From an uncultured Algimonas sp. (GTDB lineage Bacteria; Pseudomonadota; Alphaproteobacteria; Caulobacterales; Maricaulaceae): 55,283 bases of DNA. Made by a program: the position numbers and the translations under genes. The notes beneath the pieces were generated by a model. It did not search any database. It worked only from the letters and a program-made list of their open reading frames with translations, and was not told the DNA's origin. Positions 27,737 to 36,740 of the stretch are shown piece by piece. Location of the stretch: the NCBI RefSeq assembly GCF_947498175.1, contig NZ_CANMJB010000010.1:1-55283 (forward strand), read 5' to 3'. Within the stretch, counting starts at the first letter, position 1. Each line of letters opens with the position of its first letter.

Positions 27737-27760
27737 GTAAAAAGCGCCCCGAAGGGCGCT
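27737..27760 (-). terminator. Intrinsic terminator of the acyl-CoA dehydrogenase operon
   Basis: On the minus strand AGCGCCC-TTCG-GGGCGCT, a 7-bp stem with a stable tetraloop, is followed directly by TTTTA. It sits about 28 bases after the stop of the acyl-CoA dehydrogenase gene at 27788. Confidence 0.9.
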
Positions 27761-27787
27761 CTCAAACAAGCTGGACTTAACACGCGT

Positions 27788-28948
27788 CTAGAGCGACCGT
27801 GCGATCACCATCTTCATGATCTCGTTCGTGCCGCCATAGATGCGCTCCACGCGTGCGTCGCGATACATGCGGCCAATCTTGTATTCGTTCATATAGCCGT
27901 AGCCGCCAAACAATTGCAGGCAGCGGTCGATGACTTCGCACTCCTTGTCCGTGCACCAATATTTGGCCATCGAGGCCGTGACCGTGTCCAGCTCGCCGCG
28001 CAGATGCTTGTCGGCGCAGTCATAGACGAAAGTCTTGGCGATGGTCGCGATGGTCTTGCATTCGGCCAGTTCGAACTGCGTGTTCTGGAAGTCGATGACG
28101 CGCTTGCCGAACGCCTTGCGCTGCTTGACGTAATCGATGGTCTCGCGCAGCGCCTCTTCCATCACGGCGACGGCGGTGACGGCGATGTTAAGCCGTTCCT
28201 GCGGCAGTTCGGTCATGAGCTGGATGAAGCCCATGCCGGTGTCTTCGCCGAGCAGTGCGTCGGCCGGGACTTTCATGTCGTCGAAGAACAGCTCCGCCGT
28301 GTCCTGCGCATCATTGCCGACCTTGTCGAGAATGCGCCCGCGCCGGAAACCGTCCAGCTCGTCCGTCTCCACGACGAAGAGCGATTTGGAGTGTTTCCCC
28401 TCCCCGCCCGTGTCGGCCACGATGATGACCAGATTGGCCGTGCCGCCATTGGTGATGAAGGTCTTCGAGCCGTTGATGACCCAGCCGTTTCCGTCCTGTT
28501 TGGCATTGGTCCGCACGCTTTGCAGGTCCGAGCCCGTGCCCGGTTCGGTCATGGCGATGGCGCCGACCAGTTCGCCGGACGCCATGCGCGGCAGCCATTT
28601 CTTCTTCTGCTCTTCCGTGCCGTAATGCAGGATATAAGGCGCGACGATAGCGTTGTGGAGGGAGAGGCCGAACCCGTCCACGCCGGCGCGGACCAGCTCT
28701 TCCTGGATGATCATTTCGTGACGATAATCTCCACCGCCGCCGCCATATTCTTCCGGCATGGAGGGGCAGAGCAGACCGTATTCGCCCGCCTGGTTCCAAA
28801 ACTTGCGGTCGACCACCTTGTTCTTGCGAAACTCTTCGGAGTGCGGCGCCATCTCGTTCTTGTAGAATCGGTAGGTCGCGTCCCGGAACATGTTGATGTC
28901 TTCTTCTTCGTACCAATCGGGAGCTTTGAAATCGAGCACGTCGGCCAT
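27788..28948 (-). CDS. Acyl-CoA dehydrogenase, long-chain (LCAD-like) type
   Basis: An FAD enzyme introducing the first double bond in beta-oxidation. The 386-residue product has AMTEPGTGSDLQSVRT, the TELPQERLNIAV and KQRKAFGKRVIDFQNTQF helices, and QLFGGYGYMNEY. The C-terminal loop reads IYGGTNEIM, i.e. it lacks the Glu found there in short/medium-chain enzymes. Instead the Glu of LRETIDYV aligns with the catalytic Glu of LCAD, which also has ELPQERL and IYGGTNEIM. It is the last gene of a leftward operon led by a MerR regulator. Substrate chain length is inferred. Confidence 0.92.
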   Translation of the reverse strand: MADVLDFKAPDWYEEEDINMFRDATYRFYKNEMAPHSEEFRKNKVVDRKFWNQAGEYGLLCPSMPEEYGGGGGDYRHEMIIQEELVRAGVDGFGLSLHNAIVAPYILHYGTEEQKKKWLPRMASGELVGAIAMTEPGTGSDLQSVRTNAKQDGNGWVINGSKTFITNGGTANLVIIVADTGGEGKHSKSLFVVETDELDGFRRGRILDKVGNDAQDTAELFFDDMKVPADALLGEDTGMGFIQLMTELPQERLNIAVTAVAVMEEALRETIDYVKQRKAFGKRVIDFQNTQFELAECKTIATIAKTFVYDCADKHLRGELDTVTASMAKYWCTDKECEVIDRCLQLFGGYGYMNEYKIGRMYRDARVERIYGGTNEIMKMVIARSL

Positions 28949-29083
28949 GGGTGAAGTCCTTGGATATATGGAATGCGGTGACGAAACTGTTACAGGAAAA
29001 TGCCGCAGCCCGTGGTGCCTATGACGCGTAAGACTGCGCTTATCAGGGGTGTGATGGGCGTCGGTTCATGAGCAGGTTCAAGT

Positions 29084-29539
29084 CTACTCCGCTGTAGCAT
29101 CAGCATAGACAATTTCGCCGCTTTGGTCCTCGATCACACCGTTTTCGTTCAGTGTGGCGCGCAACGTTACCCGGTCGATCGAGCCGCTGCCATCGTAGAC
29201 CACAAAGTCAAAGGATGGCTCGTTTTCCATGCCGCAGTTTTCCTCGACATCTACGTCCCATTGGTAGTCGGCACCGTCACTACGTTGCGACAGCGTTACG
29301 TCGGGAACGGAAAACGGGCTGGGCCGACCCTCGATAACCGGATCCGTCCGTGGATCCATCGCAGTGCCATCATAAACATGAAGCCCTTGTTGCTGTGTTT
29401 CCGCGAGAAAGCGCGTCTCCAAAAGAGTGAAGAAAGAGGCATCGACAAGACAGTTGTCTGGCTGGGTATCACCACAGCCCGTGGCGGCGAAAGCCGCCAC
29501 ACAGCCAATGCCAACGCAAGTGCGAATTCCCTCACGCAT
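29084..29539 (-). CDS. Putative lipoprotein in the acyl-CoA dehydrogenase operon
   Basis: The 151-residue product has an export signal with a lipobox-like AATGC (Cys at 22). The mature part is acidic, with three more cysteines (DNCLVD, EENCGM and the lipid Cys aside) and a beta-rich C-terminal half (FDFVVYDGSGSIDRVTLRATL). No family is recognised. Its ATG overlaps the upstream dehydrogenase stop by one base (TAATG), so the two are translationally coupled, though why a lipoprotein should accompany these enzymes is unclear. Confidence 0.75.
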   Translation of the reverse strand: MREGIRTCVGIGCVAAFAATGCGDTQPDNCLVDASFFTLLETRFLAETQQQGLHVYDGTAMDPRTDPVIEGRPSPFSVPDVTLSQRSDGADYQWDVDVEENCGMENEPSFDFVVYDGSGSIDRVTLRATLNENGVIEDQSGEIVYADATAE

Positions 29540-31329
29540 TAGAACGCCGCGGCTTCCATCGCCATCATCGGCTCGGCGCCCGTTTTGATCTTCGCCAGGT
29601 GGGCGTCCATCATCGGCAGCATGCGCAGCATGAAGTACCGGCCCGTGATGAGCTTGTTGGGATAGAAATCCTCGTTGGAGCCGTCATCGATCTTGGCCTG
29701 CGCCACGACCGCCATCTTCGCCCACATATAGGCCAGCGTCGCCAGGCCCATCATGTGCATATAGTCGACCGAACCGGCGCCGGCATTGTTCGGGTCCTTC
29801 ATGCCGTTCTGCATCAGCCACATGGTGGCCTCCGTCAGCTTGGTCTTGGCGGATGTCAGCCCTTCCATGAATTCGGGCAAGCTCTCGCTATCCTTATTGT
29901 CCTTGAGGAAGGCGTCGATTTCCTGATTGAGCGTCATCAGCGCGCGGCCACCATTGCGGGCGAGCTTGCGTCCGACCAGGTCGAGCGCCTGGATGCCGTT
30001 GGCGCCTTCATAGATCAGGGCGATGCGGTTATCCCTGACAAATTGGCTCATGCCCCATTCTTCGATGAAGCCATGGCCGCCGAAGATCTGCTGGCAGTCG
30101 ATCGTGGTGCGCATCGACATGTCCGTCAGGTAGCCCTTGATGACCGGGGTCAGCAGGCCGAGATAGTCGTCGCATTTCTCGGCGAGCTTCTCGTCTTTCG
30201 TATGCTTCTCGATGTCCTCATGCATGGCGGCCCAGTAGAGCAGCGCGCGGGCGCCTTCGTTGAAGGCGCGCGTTTCCATCAACATCCGGCGCACATCGGG
30301 GTGGACGATGATCGGATCGGCCGGGCCGTCTTCGTTCTTCGGACCCGTCAGGGCGCGGCCCTGAAGGCGGTCCTTGGCGTAGGCGGCGGCGTTCTGATAG
30401 GCGACGTCGGACTGGCCGAGACCCTGCATGCCGACACCGATCCGCGCTTCGTTCATCATGACGAACATGACGCGCAGGCCCTTATTCTCTTCGCCGATCA
30501 GATAGCCTTCGGCTTCGTCGAAATTCATCACGCAGGTCGAATTGCCGTGAATGCCCATCTTTTCCTCGATGGAGCCGCAGACGACCGTGTTACGCTCGCC
30601 CGGCGTGCCGTCATCGTTCAGCTTGAACTTGGGCACGATGAAGAGCGAGATGCCCTTCGTGCCTTCGGGGGCCCCCTCGATGCGGGCCAGGACGAGGTGG
30701 ATGATATTGTCCGCCATGTCGTGTTCGCCGGCGGAGATGAATATCTTCTGGCCGGAAATCTTATAGCCGCCCTTGCCGTTCGGAACGGCTTTGGTTTTCA
30801 GCATGCCCAGATCCGTGCCGCAATGTGGCTCGGTCAGGTTCATCGTGCCGGTCCATTCGCCGGACACCATATTGGGCAGATAGGCCTGTTTCTGCTCGGG
30901 CGAGCCGCCAACCTCGATCGCCTTGATCGCACCGCCGGTCAGGCCGGGATACATGGCGAACGCCATGTTCGATGCGGTCTGCATTTCGCCGACCGTGATC
31001 GCCAGCAGGCCGGGCATGCCCTGGCCGCCATATTCGGGATCCTTGTTGAGCGCGACCCAGCCATTTTCGACCATCTGCTTATAGGCATCCTTGAAGCCGG
31101 TCGGTGTCGTGACGGAGCCGTCCTCGTGCCGGGTGCAGCCTTCATGGTCGCCGACGATGTTGAGCGGGGCGAGCACGCCTTCACAGAACTTGGCGCCTTC
31201 GTCGATAATGGCATCGACCAAGTCGCGGTCGACTTCGCCGAACGGTTCGAACTTCTGCAACTGTTCCACATCCAGCACTTCGTGCAGCAGGAATTTCATG
31301 TCGCGGGTTGGGGCTTGATAGATGGGCAT
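29539..31329 (-). CDS. Acyl-CoA dehydrogenase with C-terminal extension (DmdC/FadE-like)
   Basis: The 596-residue product belongs to the longer ACAD subgroup that includes 3-methylmercaptopropionyl-CoA dehydrogenase DmdC and related enzymes. Motifs: MPIYQAPTRDMKFLLHEV opening, NLTEPHCGTDLGMLKT, IFGGHGFIEEWGMSQ and the catalytic-Glu segment IYEGANGIQALDLVGRKL, then a helical C-terminal domain of about 150 residues. Without dmd neighbours a general aliphatic acyl-CoA substrate is as likely as a DMSP intermediate. It starts 12 bases after the MerR gene and overlaps the lipoprotein gene by one base. Confidence 0.9.
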   Translation of the reverse strand: MPIYQAPTRDMKFLLHEVLDVEQLQKFEPFGEVDRDLVDAIIDEGAKFCEGVLAPLNIVGDHEGCTRHEDGSVTTPTGFKDAYKQMVENGWVALNKDPEYGGQGMPGLLAITVGEMQTASNMAFAMYPGLTGGAIKAIEVGGSPEQKQAYLPNMVSGEWTGTMNLTEPHCGTDLGMLKTKAVPNGKGGYKISGQKIFISAGEHDMADNIIHLVLARIEGAPEGTKGISLFIVPKFKLNDDGTPGERNTVVCGSIEEKMGIHGNSTCVMNFDEAEGYLIGEENKGLRVMFVMMNEARIGVGMQGLGQSDVAYQNAAAYAKDRLQGRALTGPKNEDGPADPIIVHPDVRRMLMETRAFNEGARALLYWAAMHEDIEKHTKDEKLAEKCDDYLGLLTPVIKGYLTDMSMRTTIDCQQIFGGHGFIEEWGMSQFVRDNRIALIYEGANGIQALDLVGRKLARNGGRALMTLNQEIDAFLKDNKDSESLPEFMEGLTSAKTKLTEATMWLMQNGMKDPNNAGAGSVDYMHMMGLATLAYMWAKMAVVAQAKIDDGSNEDFYPNKLITGRYFMLRMLPMMDAHLAKIKTGAEPMMAMEAAAF

Positions 31330-31341
31330 GAGTGTCGTCCT

Positions 31342-31848
31342 CTAGGTGGAGAGATGTTTATTGAAAGCGGCCTGATAGCGGGCGGCGAGACGTGATACGT
31401 CGGGCGCTTGGCCATCCGGTTGATCGGTCTGCAGCAGGTGATCGTTGATAACGGAGACGATCTCGGTCATGTCCTGTTCCAGCAATGCGACATCGCGACG
31501 CCGTTCGGCCAACCCGTCGATCACGGTCTGAAAATTGTCGCGGCGGCGGCGCAGCTCGCGCGGATCGTCGATGCGACCTTCGAGCACGTCGAACACGGCC
31601 CGGATGTCGTCGAGCGAGAACCCAAGGCGTTTGCCGCGCAGAATGCGTTCGAACCGGATCACTTCGGACGCATGGAAAGTCCGGGCTTGGCCGTTGCGTT
31701 CCGGCGACAGCAAGCCTTTGTCTTCATAAAATCGAACGGTGCGTGGCGTGACGCCGAAATGCTCCGCGAATTCGCGGATGGTCCAACCCCGATCGGTCAA
31801 GGTGCCGGACGGTTCGGCCAGAGGTTTCGCGGTGTGTGTCACACTCAT
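31342..31848 (-). CDS. MerR-family regulator of the acyl-CoA dehydrogenase operon
   Basis: The 168-residue product has the MerR DNA-binding domain after a 20-residue tail: WTIREFAEHFGVTPRTVRFYEDKGLLSPER, then RFERILRGKRLGFSLDDIRAVFD, and a coiled-coil dimerisation helix (RRRRDNFQTVIDGLAERRRDV). It lacks the cysteine cluster of metal sensors. Its likeness to LiuR-type regulators of branched-chain and fatty acid catabolism fits the operon. A palindrome resembling the LiuR-type site lies 13 bases upstream of the ATG. Confidence 0.88.
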   Translation of the reverse strand: MSVTHTAKPLAEPSGTLTDRGWTIREFAEHFGVTPRTVRFYEDKGLLSPERNGQARTFHASEVIRFERILRGKRLGFSLDDIRAVFDVLEGRIDDPRELRRRRDNFQTVIDGLAERRRDVALLEQDMTEIVSVINDHLLQTDQPDGQAPDVSRLAARYQAAFNKHLST

Positions 31849-31860
31849 AATTTAGTCAAT

Positions 31861-31879
31861 CCTTACGTTAACGTCAAGG
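31861..31879 (-). promoter_or_regulatory. Candidate MerR/LiuR-type operator
   Basis: CCTTACGTTAACGTCAAGG is a near-perfect dyad around ACGTTAACGT. On the minus strand it includes TTGACG as a possible -35 box, 17 bases from TAAATT directly before the MerR start. It resembles the ACGT...ACGT sites reported for LiuR-type regulators, suggesting autoregulation of the operon. Confidence 0.6.
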
Positions 31880-32027
31880 TAAAGAAGAGCTCTGTTTCGT
31901 TAACGGTTTAACCGGGCTTTAACTATAGCGTTCCATGGAACGGTCTGGACCGGGGGCCGGTCCCGTTCGGACAGTGGTGATTCGCAAAGCACCGAACGAT
32001 GCCAGGGACTTGAGAGGGGTGCGCGCT

Positions 32028-34772
32028 ATGGCCAGCCGGGTCGCCGACGATAATGCCAAGCCCACAGAGCCGTCCATTGACGCCAAAATGCCTGCCTCGG
32101 AGTCCGCAAAGAAAACTGTGCCATCGATAGCCGCTTCGCCAAGACCCGCAAAGCCCCGCCGCCGCAAGGCCGCCTCGTCCAAGACAACACGCGCCGCTTC
32201 GGTCCAGACCGGTCTGGATGATTTGGAAGCCCGCATGAAGCGCGCGGATACGGTGACGCGCGACAGCGTGGAATCGCTTGAAGCCGTCGTGTCGGCTCTG
32301 GAAACGAGTTTGAAGAAATCGACCGCCGCCCAGAAGGGATGGCTCACCCGGCATGTCAACGAATTGACGACGCGGCTCGACGCGCAGCGGTCGAACATGC
32401 GCAAGGCGATCAGGGCCGAATTGGCGAAGGCCGCGGCCGAAGGCGACATGAACGGTCTGGACGCGGCCATCGCCCGCGCGTCCGCCCGAATGGACCGGGC
32501 GGAAATCGCCCAGGCCGGCGCTGTTGCCCGCGTCAACAAACACCTGGCGGATATCGCGCGCGCCGTGGATGCGCGAATGAAAGCGAGCGACCGGACCCGC
32601 AAGGCCGAATTGGACGATCTGGCGGAAACGCTGACCGACAGGATCGCCCAGGCCCGCGCTCAGGTCGAAGATCGTGTGGCCGTCATCGAACGCGACAGCT
32701 CGGCTGCTTTCGGCAAGGTCGGCGACACGATCGAACGCATCCACACACAGCTGGAAGATCGCCGCAAGATGTCGAGCGAAGAGGTGCTGGAGAAATTCGA
32801 CGCGTTGACGATCCGGACCCAGGCCGAACTGGAAGCCCAGAAGGCCGAGCTGAAACGCGACCTGCAGGAAATCGAAGCCCGCAACCATGCCATCGGCACC
32901 GGCGCGGCCGAACGCGCCGTGGAAAAATCGCGCGAGGACATCCGCGACAAGATGACGGCCCTGGGCGAACGGGTCGACGAGCTCAAGCGCCAAGTGTCCG
33001 CCAATAGCAACGCCACGCAGGATTTGCGGCAATTGGTGTCGGACTCCTCCAACTCTTCGGCCGCAACTGCCGAACTGGTACCGATGCAGCCGCAAACGCA
33101 CATGCAGGTGCATTCCCCGATGCAATCGGAGGCGTCCTTGCAGGCACAGTCGCCCAACTTCGCCGCGCCCGCACAGGCCGTGAGTGCACATGCCGATGCG
33201 TCGGGCGCCGCCCGCTTGCCGGCCAGCAATCCCTATGCTTACACCGCGCCGGCATCGAACGACGCCCATGAAATGCGCGCCTTCGACCAGACGCCCGATT
33301 TCACCTCCGCACCGGTCGTTCCGTTTCCCGGGCAGCCTTTTGTTGCGCCCGGCAGCCCCGACGGCGCAGGCGCCCCGCCCATCCCGCCGTTCCAGATGCC
33401 GCAGGCCAACAGGCCTGTAACCGGCGAAGTTCATGCCGCAGATTACGAGCCCGCGCCCATTCCGGACAATGTCTATGCCAACCCCGCCTATGGGGAGACG
33501 GCGGATGCGCGAGCCGAACGCCTGTCGCGCGGCACGCCGGACTCGCCCATGGCTGTGCGCGTCACGGACGATGCGCCCAAACGCGGCTTCGCCTTGCCTG
33601 CCGTTTCCGCCCGGACGTTGCGAATCGCCTTGTTGGCAACCGGCGTGGCCGTCCTGGCCCTGCTGGCCGGGCGCATGATCCTGGGCGGCAATGACCGGTC
33701 CGGCCCGCAAGCGTCCGTCGGCGCCCCCGTACAGCCGGTCGCCCTGCGCGATCCGGCCGTCACGCACGATCCGGTCGTCGGCACCCTACCGCTGACCGGC
33801 CTGAGCCCGGCGGAAGCACCAGCCGCGTTGCAGACCGCCTCGCTCGTCGAAACGCTTCCGGACGCCGCGTCCGATACCCGCCTCATCACCGATGCCGCCG
33901 CAGAGCCGATCGGCGACTATGCCGAAAACAAACCCGTCGTGATCGACGCCGACCAGCTGGAGACGCTGGACGCGGCCGTCGAAGCCGGCAATTCGGTCGC
34001 CCAGTTCCAGAAAGGGTTGGCGGAACTCGACGCCGGACGCACGGATGAAGGCGCCGCCCTGATCCGCCAGGCCGCCACGGCCAATCAGCCCGCCGCGCTC
34101 TACCGGCTGGCGAAACTCTACGAAGCAGGCGAAGGCGTGCCCAAGGACGATGTCATGGCGCGCCAGCTGATCGAACGCGCCGCGCGCGGCGGCAACCGCA
34201 TCGCCATGCACGATCTTGCGCTCTACTATACGGAAGGCCGCGGCGGCGTCGATCTCGACATGGATGCGGCCCGCTCCTGGTTCGAACAGGCGGCCCAGCG
34301 CGGCGTGGTCGATTCGCAATTCAATCTTGCCATCCTGTCGGAAAGCAGCGAGTCCGGGGCGGAGCCCAATCTGGACACCGCGCTATTCTGGTATTCCGTC
34401 GCCGCACGGCAGGGTGATCAGTTCGCACTGTCCCGGCGCGACGCTTTGCGCGGAGCCATCCCCGGCGACCGTCTGGACGCGATCGATGCCCGCGTCGCCG
34501 AGTTCGCCCCGCGCCCGATCGACGAGGAAGCCAACGGAATCTTCAACGACGTACCCTGGATCCAGTCTGCGCAAGCGCCAAGCCGCGATCAGATCCGCGA
34601 CGCCCAGACGCTGCTCGCCGCGCTCGGCTACGGTGTCGGCACACCGGACGGCCTGATGGGCGCGCGCACCCGCAGCGCCGTAATGGAGTTCGAGCGCGCC
34701 AACGGCATGGCAGAAACCGGCCAGGTCAGCGCAGCCCTGATCCGCCGCCTGTCGGGGGTCGCCAGCGCCTGA
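32028..34772 (+). CDS. podJ: PodJ-like polar organising protein (coiled coil, TM, Sel1 repeats, PG-binding domain)
   Basis: The 914-residue product has a long cytoplasmic coiled coil (about residues 60-360, e.g. DDLAETLTDRIAQARAQVED), a Pro/Ala/Met-rich disordered linker, one transmembrane helix (about 530-552, RIALLATGVAVLALLAG), and a periplasmic part with Sel1-like repeats (LYRLAKLYEAGEGVPKDD, DLALYYTEGRGG and two more). It ends with a peptidoglycan-binding domain (LLAALGYGVGTPDGLMGARTRSAVMEFERANG). This is the domain order of Caulobacter PodJ, a polar scaffold for pilus, holdfast and signalling proteins. The start at 32028 follows GAGAGGGG; the frame upstream to 31935 has poor GC3 and no ribosome site. 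The conserved PodJ N-terminus is not obvious, so the symbol is tentative. Confidence 0.72.
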   Translation: MASRVADDNAKPTEPSIDAKMPASESAKKTVPSIAASPRPAKPRRRKAASSKTTRAASVQTGLDDLEARMKRADTVTRDSVESLEAVVSALETSLKKSTAAQKGWLTRHVNELTTRLDAQRSNMRKAIRAELAKAAAEGDMNGLDAAIARASARMDRAEIAQAGAVARVNKHLADIARAVDARMKASDRTRKAELDDLAETLTDRIAQARAQVEDRVAVIERDSSAAFGKVGDTIERIHTQLEDRRKMSSEEVLEKFDALTIRTQAELEAQKAELKRDLQEIEARNHAIGTGAAERAVEKSREDIRDKMTALGERVDELKRQVSANSNATQDLRQLVSDSSNSSAATAELVPMQPQTHMQVHSPMQSEASLQAQSPNFAAPAQAVSAHADASGAARLPASNPYAYTAPASNDAHEMRAFDQTPDFTSAPVVPFPGQPFVAPGSPDGAGAPPIPPFQMPQANRPVTGEVHAADYEPAPIPDNVYANPAYGETADARAERLSRGTPDSPMAVRVTDDAPKRGFALPAVSARTLRIALLATGVAVLALLAGRMILGGNDRSGPQASVGAPVQPVALRDPAVTHDPVVGTLPLTGLSPAEAPAALQTASLVETLPDAASDTRLITDAAAEPIGDYAENKPVVIDADQLETLDAAVEAGNSVAQFQKGLAELDAGRTDEGAALIRQAATANQPAALYRLAKLYEAGEGVPKDDVMARQLIERAARGGNRIAMHDLALYYTEGRGGVDLDMDAARSWFEQAAQRGVVDSQFNLAILSESSESGAEPNLDTALFWYSVAARQGDQFALSRRDALRGAIPGDRLDAIDARVAEFAPRPIDEEANGIFNDVPWIQSAQAPSRDQIRDAQTLLAALGYGVGTPDGLMGARTRSAVMEFERANGMAETGQVSAALIRRLSGVASA

Positions 34773-34847
34773 CGTTTTCAGGACACCTCACACTGCGCAT
34801 AACTCCGGACGACGACAGTCTTGCGCGACTACGCTAAAGCGCCCGCC

Positions 34848-35306
34848 ATGGACATCATCCGCGCCACCGCGTCCGACGACATCGCACAGGTCAAAGCGCT
34901 CTTCCTCGACTATCTGCGTTTCATCGAGGCCTATCTCGGCCAGTCCCTGGCCTTCCAGGGCACGGACACCGAGTTTGCCGACTTCCCACAAACCTATGAC
35001 GCACTCTGGCTCGCCCGGTTGGACGGCCGAGCCGTCGGCGCCGTCGGCCTCAAGCCTTTCGGTCCGGACACGGCCGAGCTCAAACGTCTTTGGGTCGCTC
35101 GGGACGCGCGCGGCCACGGCATCGGCGACGCGCTCTGCCGAGCCTGCATTGCAGGCGCGCGACAAGCCGGTTACCGCCGTCTGCTGCTCGATACGGACCG
35201 AGGGCTGGACCGGGCCAACGCGATCTACGACCGGCTCGGCTTTACGGACGTGCCGCGATATTACGACAATCCGATGGACTCCCGCTTCATGGCGCTGGAC
35301 CTTTGA
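34848..35306 (+). CDS. GNAT-family N-acetyltransferase
   Basis: The 152-residue product has the GNAT fold signatures: LKRLWVARDARGHGIGDALC (motif A, acetyl-CoA pyrophosphate loop RGHGIG) and DRANAIYDRLGFTDVPRYYDNP (motif B, the usual NAxxLYexxGF). The substrate is unknown. The ATG at 34848 is preferred to a TTG 27 bases upstream. It lies convergent with the DUF1501 gene with only 2 bases between stops. Confidence 0.87.
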   Translation: MDIIRATASDDIAQVKALFLDYLRFIEAYLGQSLAFQGTDTEFADFPQTYDALWLARLDGRAVGAVGLKPFGPDTAELKRLWVARDARGHGIGDALCRACIAGARQAGYRRLLLDTDRGLDRANAIYDRLGFTDVPRYYDNPMDSRFMALDL

Positions 35307-35308
35307 CG

Positions 35309-36730
35309 CTAGGCCGACGCTCCGCTCATGAAACCCAGATCGGGCGTATCGAACCGGGTCAGGTTGGGCAGCACGCGAGCGATCTCACTGCTGTCCAGCC
35401 CGAACCATCCGCCCAGCGTGGCTGCATACTGATCGACCGACACGGACGGGATCAGACGTGCGCGCGACTTGGTAAAGCGTTCACTGTCCGGATCCAGTTC
35501 CGGCAGATCGCCGTAAAAGCGTCCACCCTGCACCGCGCCGCCCAGCACGAACTGATGACTACCCCAGCCATGGTCCGTCCCGTCGCCATTATCCGTCAAG
35601 GTACGGCCGAAATCGCTCATGGTGAAGACGGTCACGTCGTTCCAGACACCCATGGCGACCAATGCGTCGCGGAACGCCGCCAGCGCCTGGGCCACGTCGC
35701 CCAGCAAGCCGGCCATCGAGGCGGCCTGGTTGTTATGCGTGTCGAACCCGCCCGTATCGGCATAGAAGAGCTGGCGGCTATTGCCGATCGTGCCGCGCAG
35801 GTTGATGGCGTTGGCGACCGCCTTGAGCTGGCGGCCGATGCGAGTATCGGGAAATTGCGTTGCCACACCGCCAGACGATCCGAACGCTTCGCGATAGTCC
35901 CGCATGTTCCTGATGCCCCGCGACTGTCCGGCGATCACGTCGCGGGCGAACAGATTGTCGGAACCCTGCACGGCATCGGCCAGGAAGGCGTCCATCTTCT
36001 CGCGCGCGACTCGGCCATGCGCGCCGCTCGTCAGATAGGGCTTGGCTGACAGGTCGATGCCGAGGCCCGACGGATCGGACGGCGCCTTGAACTGCAGCGC
36101 ACGTTCGGCCGCCAAGAAGATATCGCCGCTGCCCGCCGTGATGAGAGAAAAATCGGGATTCCCGACCCCGCCATGCCGGATCATCTCGTCCATGAAGGCC
36201 CCGCCCCAACCGCGCGAGACGCCTTCTATGCCCATCGCCATCCAGGTCGATTGCTGGTCGTTGTGGGAAAAGAGCCGCTGGGGCAACGCATCCGTGCCGC
36301 GCTCCATGCCTGTGCGCGAGGTCGGCGCCAGCAAGGGTCCGACCGCGCCGACCAGCGCCGCTTCGCCCGCATCGAACATGGATTTCAGCGGCGCCAGTTC
36401 CGGCGTCAGGCCGAAGGTCCGTCCGCTGAAACGGGCCGGTCCCGACGGGCTGAGCGGCAATAGGGCTTCGCGCGACCGCGATCCGTCGCCATGGCCGTTG
36501 ACGATGCCCGGACGCAAACCGGTCAGGGCGTCGTGGCTCGGCTTGTCCGTCGGCAGAACCGCGTCGAACATGTCCGCCCCGCCCTTCAGGAAAAGGCCGA
36601 CCATCGCCTTGTAGCCGCCCGTCGTCGCCGCGAAAGCCTGCCGTCGCCCCAGGCCCGCGAGCGCGCCCGTCGCGCCGAGGAATCCGGCTGCCGAGGCCTG
36701 CAGAAAGAGCCGTCTGTTGTAGTAAGTCAT
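35309..36730 (-). CDS. DUF1501-family exported protein (Tat substrate)
   Basis: The 473-residue product begins with a twin-arginine signal (NRRLFLQASAAGFLGATGAL...AFA), so it is exported folded. The body is the DUF1501 domain, related to the sulfatase/alkaline phosphatase fold: GLFLKGGADMFDAVLPTD, LFSHNDQQSTWMA, TGGFDTH-like DTGGFDTHNNQA, TMSDFGRTLTDN and GTDHGWGSHQFVLGG, which supply His/Asp metal-site candidates. It is paired with a DUF1800 lipoprotein gene 10 bases upstream, as in many genomes. Function is uncharacterised. Confidence 0.92.
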   Translation of the reverse strand: MTYYNRRLFLQASAAGFLGATGALAGLGRRQAFAATTGGYKAMVGLFLKGGADMFDAVLPTDKPSHDALTGLRPGIVNGHGDGSRSREALLPLSPSGPARFSGRTFGLTPELAPLKSMFDAGEAALVGAVGPLLAPTSRTGMERGTDALPQRLFSHNDQQSTWMAMGIEGVSRGWGGAFMDEMIRHGGVGNPDFSLITAGSGDIFLAAERALQFKAPSDPSGLGIDLSAKPYLTSGAHGRVAREKMDAFLADAVQGSDNLFARDVIAGQSRGIRNMRDYREAFGSSGGVATQFPDTRIGRQLKAVANAINLRGTIGNSRQLFYADTGGFDTHNNQAASMAGLLGDVAQALAAFRDALVAMGVWNDVTVFTMSDFGRTLTDNGDGTDHGWGSHQFVLGGAVQGGRFYGDLPELDPDSERFTKSRARLIPSVSVDQYAATLGGWFGLDSSEIARVLPNLTRFDTPDLGFMSGASA

Positions 36731-36740
36731 GGCCCGTTCC

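Noticed and set aside
29599-31395. Plus-strand open frame of about 600 codons opposite the long acyl-CoA dehydrogenase
   Set aside because: Antisense shadow of a gene with full catalytic motifs.
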